From NCBI GenBank assembly GCA_009787175.1, contig WRGM01000173.1, positions 1 to 37,405 on the forward strand: DNA of 37,405 bases, read 5' to 3'. The notes under the pieces were generated by a model. It did no database searches and was not told the origin of the DNA. It worked only from the letters and a program-made list of their open reading frames with translations. This DNA comes from Candidatus Bathycorpusculum fermentans (GTDB lineage Archaea > Thermoproteota > Bathyarchaeia > Bathyarchaeales > Bathycorpusculaceae). Below are positions 16,917 through 24,217 of the stretch, piece by piece; the stretch's first letter is position 1; the number at the start of each line of letters is the position of its first letter. The position numbers and the translations under genes are program-made.

Positions 16917-17957
16917 TTATTTGGTGGATGTTTTTCTTTTTAGTAGTTCAGTCATTATAGGATCGGTTATTTCATAGTGGCCATCTTGGGGTCTTTTTTC
17001 AACATAATTTAGTCTTTGGAGCATATCTAGGTGTTTTGAGAGGGCAGAATTTGTTGACTGCCCAGGCGCAGATAGAAGTTCAGTGAAGCTTTTACTTCCC
17101 GATGAGAGCTCGGTCAAAAGTTTTAGGTGTGATGACCATCCACGAGCGAGTTTTCCAATATTATCAGTTTCGCTGTTAACGATTTTTAAGGCTTCCCCCA
17201 GAGTTTTGTTTACTGCATCGCTATAATTAGAGGGGTTAGCTGTATAGTAGTAGCCAAACATGGTAAGCCAGCCTGGAAGTCCATCTAGGAGTTCAACAGT
17301 TTTAACCAGTAATTCGGTGTTTAGCGAGAGTTTGTTTTGTTCTAGGCCTTTTTTGAGAAAGCTCATGCTAATAGATGGATGCCATTTTTTAACGTCTATC
17401 TGCATTATTGGTCGTCCAAACAGTGGAGATTTACTGTCGGGTTCAAGTATGGATTTTAAAACGCCTACTGCAGATCCGGTAATTATGGGTGTCACTGTAT
17501 CGTAGTGGTAATCGTAGAGGTGAGCTAGCATCATTGTTAGGGTGCGTCTGTCGCTAAACCATTGGGCTTCATCTAGTAAGAGGACAGCTTGTTTTTTTCC
17601 CTTTAGAATAATGTCAAGGGTTTTTTTAAGTGCCTGTTTGGAATAGCTGGCACCTAGAGAAATATAGGGCATGTTGGGAACAGTTATATTGCCAGTGACT
17701 TGGAAGTTTGAGTCATGGGTTAGATTTTGAAGCAGGTTGTCTGTAAAGTTAGCGTTTTCTCGGGCGTCAAGTATCATTGATTGATAGCCAGATTGTTTGA
17801 TTGCACATTTAGCTAAGGAGGTTTTGCCTACTCTGCGTGGACCAAGGAGTATGGTCCAGCGTTTTTCTTGGATATATTTTACTAGGTCAGCTAGTTCTTT
17901 TTCTCTAGAGTAGAGAAGTTGGGGGTCGTGTTTTGGAGGAATATCAAACAGAGACAT
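16917..17957 (-). CDS. Archaeal AAA+ family ATPase with C-terminal winged helix
   Basis: A 346-residue STAND/AAA-like ATPase of the kind common in archaeal accessory DNA. Walker A is GPRRVGKTS (about 40-48), Walker B is LLLDEAQW (about 126-133), and a sensor-like TGSAVGVLK follows (about 160). Residues about 270-346 read as a winged helix (SFTELLSAPGQSTNSALSKH, then YEITDPIM), so DNA contact is likely. GTG at 17966 is in frame, but AGGTGA is placed five bases before ATG 17957, so I start there. The ribosome site and start codon lie inside a 17-bp repeat array that fills the leader. Function is unknown; self-regulation through the repeats is a natural guess. Confidence 0.8.
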   Translation of the reverse strand: MSLFDIPPKHDPQLLYSREKELADLVKYIQEKRWTILLGPRRVGKTSLAKCAIKQSGYQSMILDARENANFTDNLLQNLTHDSNFQVTGNITVPNMPYISLGASYSKQALKKTLDIILKGKKQAVLLLDEAQWFSDRRTLTMMLAHLYDYHYDTVTPIITGSAVGVLKSILEPDSKSPLFGRPIMQIDVKKWHPSISMSFLKKGLEQNKLSLNTELLVKTVELLDGLPGWLTMFGYYYTANPSNYSDAVNKTLGEALKIVNSETDNIGKLARGWSSHLKLLTELSSGSKSFTELLSAPGQSTNSALSKHLDMLQRLNYVEKRPQDGHYEITDPIMTELLKRKTSTK

Positions 17958-18036
17958 CAGTATCACCTGACACTTAGCACCATATGATACTTAGTATCAT
18001 ATGACATTTAGCATCACATGACACTTAGTATGGCAC
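17953..18036. repeat. Array of 17-bp direct repeats at the ATPase promoter and start
   Basis: Four contiguous 17-bp units begin at 17969, 17986, 18003 and 18020, for example GACACTTAGCACCATAT and GATACTTAGTATCATAT. A degenerate 16-bp unit at 17953-17968 overlaps the ribosome site and ATG of the ATPase gene. Unit two is close to a palindrome (TATGATACT, A/T centre, AGTATCATA type). There are no spacers. The array lies between the minus-strand TATA element and the coding region, which is the expected place for an operator that blocks RNA polymerase. Confidence 0.8.
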
Positions 18037-18047
18037 TATATTTAAAT
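18037..18047 (-). promoter_or_regulatory. TATA-like element of the AAA ATPase gene
   Basis: Read on the minus strand this is ATTTAAATATA. It lies about 80 bases before ATG 17957 and predicts transcription starting near 18014, inside the 17-bp repeat array. Confidence 0.5.
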
Positions 18048-18150
18048 GTTCACATTATGGCGACTTAAGGAAAAAATAGGCACAGCATTACAGACTTGAC
18101 ACCAACAAACAAGTAACCAATAGCAAAACAATACACTTATGCATCTAACA

Positions 18151-19047
18151 TTACTCTGATTTGACAGGTGAATAGTTAGAGTTAGTGGAGGTTTTTATAC
18201 CTCGCCTAAGAAACACGAACACCACAAGCGTAATAACACCGCCCAAAATGATGCCGATAATCAACGCGTCAAACGGTTTAAGGAATACAGAATCTGACGC
18301 ATATGTCTTATCGGGCGTATACGTCTGACCCGACACATACGTCTGATTAAGTGTGTATGGTTGACTATCACCATCAGGGGTTATAGGCGGAAATGTTGTT
18401 GCTATTTGCGAAGGCAGGTATGTTTGAGAAGGTTCAGTGGATATAGTAAGTGTTTGAACACTCCAGCTACTTTTTGTGTCAGTTATAAACTCGTACCAAG
18501 CAGGAAATATGTTGTCTTCATAATGACTTTGCACATATCCAATTGCTGCTTGAACTCTAAAGTCCAATTGGGAACCAGCTTTAAGATAAGCAATGTCATA
18601 TATTGCGCCATACACGATAGTATATTCAAAATCTGCTTGGATAATAAATTCTGTTGCACCCCAAAAGGTAGCAGTCTTTGAGGGATAAAATGTTTGCCAG
18701 TTTTCTTCAGAATGCTCTGTGAATTCAATCATATAATGTAATTCATGTTTCTTATTGCTTGCATCTGTATATGATGTAAAGGGCTGATTTTTTATAGAGA
18801 TCTCTATTGTCCTGTTAATTTCACGAAAACCGGGAAGCGTTACAATGGTTTCTTGTCCAGTAGAAGGATCAACAACAGTTGTATTATAAGGCGGATCATC
18901 AAAGATTACACTTTCAATAATCTTTACGCTAAATTGTGGAACAAACGGCTTGTATCCTACTTGCGCAGATGTAGATTGAACAGAGAACACCATAAAAGTT
19001 GACACAGACAAACAAACAATCAACACTAAAACAATACACTTACGCAC
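18151..19047 (-). CDS. Secreted, C-terminally anchored protein with a QTY-repeat stalk
   Basis: A 298-residue protein I do not recognise. A Sec signal peptide fills about residues 1-28 (hydrophobic core after MRK, ending near STSA). The body (about 30-210) looks beta-rich, with conserved text such as EISIKNQPFTSYTDASNK. A short stalk of six-residue units ending in TY (about 232-254) leads to one transmembrane helix (about 262-284) and a short basic cytoplasmic tail. It overlaps the end of an upstream paralogue by 8 bases, so the two form one unit. The design is that of a cell-surface receptor or adhesin; nothing in the sequence names a ligand. Confidence 0.75.
   Translation of the reverse strand: MRKCIVLVLIVCLSVSTFMVFSVQSTSAQVGYKPFVPQFSVKIIESVIFDDPPYNTTVVDPSTGQETIVTLPGFREINRTIEISIKNQPFTSYTDASNKKHELHYMIEFTEHSEENWQTFYPSKTATFWGATEFIIQADFEYTIVYGAIYDIAYLKAGSQLDFRVQAAIGYVQSHYEDNIFPAWYEFITDTKSSWSVQTLTISTEPSQTYLPSQIATTFPPITPDGDSQPYTLNQTYVSGQTYTPDKTYASDSVFLKPFDALIIGIILGGVITLVVFVFLRRGIKTSTNSNYSPVKSE
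18299..18360. repeat. 18-nt coding repeats of the stalk
   Basis: About three 18-nt units, such as CGTATACGTCTGACCCGA, encode six-residue repeats ending in QTY or KTY. The same unit recurs in the upstream paralogue at 19208-19282. Confidence 0.65.
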
Positions 19048-19961
19048 CTAGCATTACTCCTAATGCTTGACAGGACGAATCATTGGTGTAAGTTGGCATT
19101 TTTATTTGTCGTCTAAGAACCACCACCAGTATCACGGCTACAATAACTCCTCCGAAGAGAACACCAACAACTAGCATAAAGAGCGGATTAGCGAATATAG
19201 AATCTGGCGTATATGTCTTATCGGACGTATACATCTGACTAGGCGCATACGTCTGACCCGGCACATACGTCTGACCCGACGAGGATTGTTGATTATCACT
19301 ATTAGAGGTTGCAGGTTGTGAAATAATTGTTGGTGAAGGAAGAGATGAAGCAGTTCCGTCTGGTATTGTTAGTATTTGTATGGCGCTCCAGTCGCTTGAT
19401 GTGCTAAAAGACATGCTATCCGCAGGACCAATCAAAAGGCTAGCCATTGAACCGGCAGTAGCGGAATAGCGATATCCTATTACAGCTTGGACTCTGAAAT
19501 CCAATTTTGTACCATCGGTATAATTAGCAGAACCTGACACGATGGTATATTCAGAGTTTGACTGAGCCTGATAGGCATAAGAGTAGGTAGAGTAACGAAA
19601 ACTATACCAGTTTTCACTATAGCGATCTTACTTCAACTGCATAATACAGATTGATATCATAGTCACGTTCGCTAGTGTGTAAAGTGTAGGGTGTAAAGGG
19701 CTGATTTTTTATTTTAACCTCTATTGACCTGTTCTCTGCACGGTAACCGGGAGTAGTAGTGATTATTTCTGTCCATGTTGATGTGTCAAAAGTAGATGTA
19801 TTAGTGGGCGGTACGTCATAGGGATGTGCTACAATGTTTACACTGAATTGTGGAACAGACGGCGGAGAGGGCTTTTGCGCATTTACAGATTGAGCTATCA
19901 GCACAATTAGACCTGACACCATCAAGCACGTAATTAATAGTAAAACAGTATACTTATGCAT
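19040..19961 (-). pseudogene. Frameshifted paralogue of the secreted anchored protein
   Basis: Two frames, 19617-19961 and up to about 19630 down to 19040, together make one paralogue of the next gene. The first part has a signal peptide (MHKYTVLLLITCLMVSG) and the motif VKIKNQPFTPYT. It stops at a TAG just after VEVRS near 19620. In the next frame, text matching the sister (YSENWYSF, then YTIVSGSANY, LDFRVQAVIGY) continues without a break, through a longer QTY stalk to a transmembrane helix. A net one-base insertion or two-base deletion near 19620-19630 explains the break. It may be a real mutation, an assembly error or a phase-variable site, although no homopolymer lies at the break. The end overlaps the start of the downstream paralogue. 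Confidence 0.72.
19208..19282. repeat. 18-nt coding repeats in the paralogue's stalk
   Basis: Four 18-nt units, for example CGCATACGTCTGACCCGG and CACATACGTCTGACCCGA, encode SSGQTY, VPGQTY, APSQMY and TSDKTY. There is one unit more than in the downstream paralogue, as expected for slippage-driven stalk length change. Confidence 0.65.
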
Positions 19962-20317
19962 ACAAACCCTTACTTTTGGTAATTAAAAAGGTTTATTCCA
20001 AATAAGCCTAATCCGACAGAAACGGACACTACACCAGAACTAAATATTGAAGGCTAAACTATGTGTAACACACTATACACAACCTCATACAAATTTTAAG
20101 ACATAAACTTACATTAATCTACAAACATAACAAACAACTCTGAACAGCAATAGATGCTTCTTTGAACGATTTACACACAAGCATAAAAGAGATTTCATAA
20201 ATTATTAAAAGTTCACACGCAATACAAAGCAAGAGCAATAAGAAAAAAATATTTAAATCTGATGTAGAGGTGTATTTCAGGATATAAGTGTGAGAGTGAC
20301 AGAGATAGGGGGCTACT
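19962..20317. other. Divergent intergenic region upstream of the Mg ATPase
   Basis: These 356 bases between the secreted paralogue (minus) and mgtA (plus) hold no convincing gene. Most of it is A-rich. A TATA-like ATATTTAAAT at 20249-20258 lies 60 bases before the mgtA start and predicts a leader of about 40 bases. The leader contains a GGGGG ribosome site at 20308-20312. I see no known Mg riboswitch fold by eye. Confidence 0.45.
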
Positions 20318-23300
20318 GTGTTGAGCAGGCAGAATTTTGTGGAAAATCAGGAAAACAATGTTGCAGTAGCGCAGCCTCCGTTGTCTCAAGATGAAATTTT
20401 AGGTAAGCCTGTTGATGAATTATTTTCTCGTCTAGATTCTTCACTAAATGGTTTAAGTGTTGAAGAGGCTGAGAGGCGTCTTGAGCGTTATGGGCGAAAT
20501 GAGTTAGCGAAGAGGCGTAAGCGTTCTGTTTTTGTTGATTTTTTGTTGCATTTTAAGAGTCCTCTTGTAATTATTTTGATGGCTGCAGGGTTAATTTCTG
20601 GGTTTATGGGTGAGATTGTTAATACGGTTATTATTTTTGTTATAGTGTTTCTAAGTGTTATTTTGGATTTTTATCAGGAGAATAAGGCTGAGAATGCGGC
20701 GGAGATGCTTAAGGAAGCTGTGACTGTTACGGCGACTGTTATTCGTGATGGTGTGAAGCAGGAGATTAAGGTTCATGATGTTGTGTTAGGTGATGTGATT
20801 TATCTTTCTGCGGGGGATATAACGCCTGCAGATGCGCGTGTGATTTCTGCAAAAGATTTTTTTGTTAATCAATCTGCTTTAACGGGTGAGGCTTTTCCTG
20901 TAGAGAAAACGTCTGCTTTGGTAAAGTCTAAAGATCCTGCGACTACGGAGTGGAATAATTATATTTTCATGGGGACATCTGTTGTAAGTGGTACTGCGGT
21001 GGCCTTAGTTGTTAGGACTGGTAGTTCTACGGAGTATGGGAAAATTGCTAAAAAGCTTGTGGAAAAAGCGCCGGAGACAGAGTTTGAGAAAGGTGCTAGG
21101 CATTTTGGTTTCTTTATGATGAAGATGACTATGCTTTTGGTAATTTTTGCTTTTATGATTAACGCGTTAGTCAATCCTAGTACTGAGGGTATAGTGTCAG
21201 CGTTGCTTTTTGCAGTGGCATTAGCTGTTGGTTTAACTCCAGAATTGTTACCTATGATTATAACTATTAACTTGTCTCGCGGTGCCATAGTCATGGCTAA
21301 GAAGGGTGTCATCGTTAAGCGTTTAGCAGCTATTGATAACTTTGGCAGTATGAATGTTTTATGTACTGATAAAACGGGGACTTTGACAGAGAACAAAATT
21401 ACTCTTGTCTTACATGTAAACCCTAATGGTGACGATGATGATAAAGTGTTACTGTATAGTTACCTTAATAGTTTCTATCAGACAGGTCTAAAAAGTCCAA
21501 TGGATGAGGCTATACTGGTACATGAAAAAATAGATACAGCGGGTTATCAAAAAATTGATGAAGTGCCCTTTGACTTTGTCCGCAGACGTGTAAGTGTAGT
21601 CGTAGAAAACGATCAGCAAAAATATTTCATAATTAAAGGTGCACCAGAGGAAATTTTCAAAGTTTCCTCCTTCTGCGAAATAGACGGCTTACCTGTGGAC
21701 TTAACTGAAGAACTGCGTAAGAAAGCTGAGCAGAAATATTATGAATTAAGCACGGAAGGTTTTCGAGTATTAGGAGTAGCCTATAAAAAACTCAAAGAAG
21801 AAAAAACTGTTTACGCCATTAATGATGAATGCGACATGATCTTTATGGGTTTCGTCGCTTTCCTCGATCCGCCAAAAAAAACAGCGGGAGAATCCATAAA
21901 GCTGTTAACAAATGCAGGTATAGAACTTAAAATTTTAACTGGCGACAATGAACAGGTTACACGTAAAACCTGCGAAACATTAGGATTTGAAATTAAAGGT
22001 ATAGCGTTAGGTAACGAGATAAGCCAAATGTCTGAAGAAGCACTAGCACGCACCGTTGAAGAGGCAAATGTTTTCGCTCGAGTCACACCAATTCAAAAAA
22101 ACCGCATCATATCCCTATTGAAGAGAAACGGTCACGTAGTTGGCTTCATGGGTGACGGCATTAACGATGCCCCCTCCCTAAAAACATGCGACGTAGGCGT
22201 ATCAGTCAACAACGCCGTAGACATCGCAAAAGAATCCGCCGACATTATCCTTCTCAAAAATGACCTAACCGTTCTAGCTGAAGGAGTAATAGAAGGCAGA
22301 AGAACATTTGGCAACACCATGAAATATATAATGATGAGTGTTAGCAGCAACTTTGGCAACATGCTAAGCGTCGTAGGAGCAACACTAATTCTCTCACTAA
22401 TAGGTCTTATCTACACACCCATGCAGCCATGGCTATTTGTCGGTTTCTTACCAATGTTACCTATTCAAATTCTTCTAAACAATTTGCTCTATGACGTTTC
22501 TCAGTCAACAATTACCTCAGACAATGTTGACGTCGAATACATTGAAAAACCCAAACGCTGGGATATAGGTTACATCAAAAGATTTATGCTAACCCTAGGC
22601 CCAGTCAGCTCACTATTTGACTTCTTAACATTTTTCGTAATGATACTAGTCTTTCTACCATTTGCAGCAACAGCAGGTCAATTTGAGCAGTTATTCCAAA
22701 CAGCCTGGTTCGTAGTATCCTTAATAACCCAGTCACTTATCATTTTTGTAATCCGTACGCGTACATCACCGTTTTGGAAGAGCAAACCAAGTAAATACTT
22801 GATACTTAGCAGCATTGTCATAATATCAATAGCATTAATCCTACCATTCACAGGCTTTGGTCAGGCTTACTTCCAATTCACTCCATTACCACCAAAATTT
22901 TTTGCCATACTAACAGTTTTTATATTAGGCTATTTCACGCTTGCAGAAGTAATTAAAAGATGGTTCCACAAGAATAACTCTTACTATGTTGAACAAATAC
23001 TAGTACCTAAAAAACGTGGGCTATATCTAAGCAGAGGTGCCCGACTAGTCCAAGACATCATAGCAGTAATTTGCCTACGCTCAGAAGATAAAATTTTCTT
23101 TGACTCCCTACTAGGAGACCTATCAAGAAGCCTCAAATATCCAATTAACCATCGCGAAGTAGTTCAAAACTTAAATCATCTCCACCGCGCAGGGCTAATA
23201 GAGGTTGACTGGGACACACGAACAATACAACGCCAAAACACAATTAGAGAATACGTATCAGAATACGTAGAAACACGAACCATATGGTCAATGATCGGCA

Positions 23301-23443
23301 AAGACTGGATACGCATAAACAAAGCAATACTTGAAACTCATGGCGAAACTAACACAGATTACGCTGAACTATTCCGCAGCAAAAACAAAAAGAAAAAACC
23401 TAAAGACAAACAAACATTTCTCTCACCAGAAGGACACAAATAA
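20318..23443 (+). CDS. mgtA: MgtA-type P-type ATPase with C-terminal extension
   Basis: A membrane cation pump resembling bacterial magnesium importers (P3B type). Of 1041 residues, about 1-888 match the family: cation-ATPase N domain (about 25-90), actuator TGEAFPVEK (189-197), M4 motif TPELLP (307-312), phosphorylated Asp351 in DKTGTLTEN, and the hinge motif GDGINDAP (612-619), with about ten membrane helices. MgtA normally ends near this point, but here about 153 more residues follow (889-1041). They are soluble, look helical with a winged-helix-like stretch (INHREVVQNLNHLHRAGLIE), and end in a Lys-rich tail. Start GTG 20318 has GGGGG five bases upstream. The coding strand is 45 of 60 G+T at 20521-20580 and 22 of 60 at 23101-23160. 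Substrate is inferred, not shown. Confidence 0.9.
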   Translation: MLSRQNFVENQENNVAVAQPPLSQDEILGKPVDELFSRLDSSLNGLSVEEAERRLERYGRNELAKRRKRSVFVDFLLHFKSPLVIILMAAGLISGFMGEIVNTVIIFVIVFLSVILDFYQENKAENAAEMLKEAVTVTATVIRDGVKQEIKVHDVVLGDVIYLSAGDITPADARVISAKDFFVNQSALTGEAFPVEKTSALVKSKDPATTEWNNYIFMGTSVVSGTAVALVVRTGSSTEYGKIAKKLVEKAPETEFEKGARHFGFFMMKMTMLLVIFAFMINALVNPSTEGIVSALLFAVALAVGLTPELLPMIITINLSRGAIVMAKKGVIVKRLAAIDNFGSMNVLCTDKTGTLTENKITLVLHVNPNGDDDDKVLLYSYLNSFYQTGLKSPMDEAILVHEKIDTAGYQKIDEVPFDFVRRRVSVVVENDQQKYFIIKGAPEEIFKVSSFCEIDGLPVDLTEELRKKAEQKYYELSTEGFRVLGVAYKKLKEEKTVYAINDECDMIFMGFVAFLDPPKKTAGESIKLLTNAGIELKILTGDNEQVTRKTCETLGFEIKGIALGNEISQMSEEALARTVEEANVFARVTPIQKNRIISLLKRNGHVVGFMGDGINDAPSLKTCDVGVSVNNAVDIAKESADIILLKNDLTVLAEGVIEGRRTFGNTMKYIMMSVSSNFGNMLSVVGATLILSLIGLIYTPMQPWLFVGFLPMLPIQILLNNLLYDVSQSTITSDNVDVEYIEKPKRWDIGYIKRFMLTLGPVSSLFDFLTFFVMILVFLPFAATAGQFEQLFQTAWFVVSLITQSLIIFVIRTRTSPFWKSKPSKYLILSSIVIISIALILPFTGFGQAYFQFTPLPPKFFAILTVFILGYFTLAEVIKRWFHKNNSYYVEQILVPKKRGLYLSRGARLVQDIIAVICLRSEDKIFFDSLLGDLSRSLKYPINHREVVQNLNHLHRAGLIEVDWDTRTIQRQNTIREYVSEYVETRTIWSMIGKDWIRINKAILETHGETNTDYAELFRSKNKKKKPKDKQTFLSPEGHK

Positions 23444-23489
23444 TCAAGTACCAACACACGACAAAGGTTCAGACATGTTGAAAACAAAA

Positions 23490-23705
23490 TTATCGCTGTG
23501 ATTTTGCAACCTCTTTTTGAATAGCAAGCAACTGACCTGCAATACTGGTTAACATAAAAAGAGCAATAGCTATAGCAGTAATCCCGATTTTCACCTTCCA
23601 ATCAAAATCAAAATACAGAATCGAAAATATTGAAACAATCATTACACCTAAAACTAGAGCCTCTTGAACAATTCCAAGACCTTTCAACGAATTACCAAAA
23701 CTCAT
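23490..23705 (-). CDS. Small two-helix membrane protein
   Basis: A 71-residue protein with two hydrophobic helices (about 10-28 and 34-56) and a short polar C-terminal helix ending in KSQR. I do not recognise the family. Frames open from 23720, but GGTGA placed five bases before ATG 23705 makes that the likely start. A TATA-like element lies a few tens of bases upstream. It converges with mgtA, 46 bases from its stop. Small membrane proteins near transporters sometimes modulate them, but opposite orientation gives no direct support for that. Confidence 0.6.
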   Translation of the reverse strand: MSFGNSLKGLGIVQEALVLGVMIVSIFSILYFDFDWKVKIGITAIAIALFMLTSIAGQLLAIQKEVAKSQR

Positions 23706-23720
23706 ACACTTCACCATCAA

Positions 23721-24217
23721 AAGGTTACTATACTCAAATATTTAGGCATTTACACATTTTAGAAAAGCCAAACCATCAAATAAAAGCAGGAATAAAAACT
23801 ATCAAAAAGTTAAGCCAAAAAAACTACACCTAGCCAAAAGAGCCACAGTACAAAATAACAATTAACAAAGTTTTTGTATGTATTTAGCTCTCGGCAAAAA
23901 TTTCGTTAACATTTAACCTTTCATGCCATTTTTTGCGCAACAAACACAGCTACATATGCAAATTCATGCATAGATGCTTTAATAAAAACACGCAAGCTAA
24001 ATGTACACAAGTTTTTTTTATTCTTAAATTGTGTAATGCTCCCCCCTTATGGTACAGTATTTTCGTAAAAAATCTGGTTAAAGTTAGTGCAGAGTATTTG
24101 ATTATGTGTGTAAAATATGATAAACTTGGGCAATTATAGCGGCGCACGTATAAACTTTTATACCTACGATGATGACATGTTTAATTGAATAGTATTATTA
24201 GAGGATAAAGGACTGAA
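23721..24217. other. Divergent intergenic region before smc
   Basis: About 500 bases between the small membrane protein and smc, with no convincing gene: short frames here on both strands look random. It is A+T-rich with a CCCCCC run near 24042. The smc promoter is at its right end. Confidence 0.45.
24148..24163 (+). promoter_or_regulatory. Inverted repeat overlapping the probable smc TATA box
   Basis: GTATAAA and TTTATAC form a 7-base perfect inverted repeat with a CT centre. TTTATA on the plus strand is about 60 bases before the TTG start of smc, which predicts transcription from about 24185. Like the element at 4654-4671, it is symmetric around TATA-like text. Confidence 0.45.

Noticed and set aside
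17953..18036. CRISPR array
   Set aside because: Units are contiguous with no spacers and are only 17 bp; there is no Cas gene nearby.
19620..19630. Programmed frameshift in the secreted paralogue
   Set aside because: No slippery heptamer or homopolymer is present at the break, so mutation or sequence error is more likely.
23933..24139. Plus-strand frame before smc
   Set aside because: Composition looks random, there is no ribosome site and it overlaps the smc promoter region.
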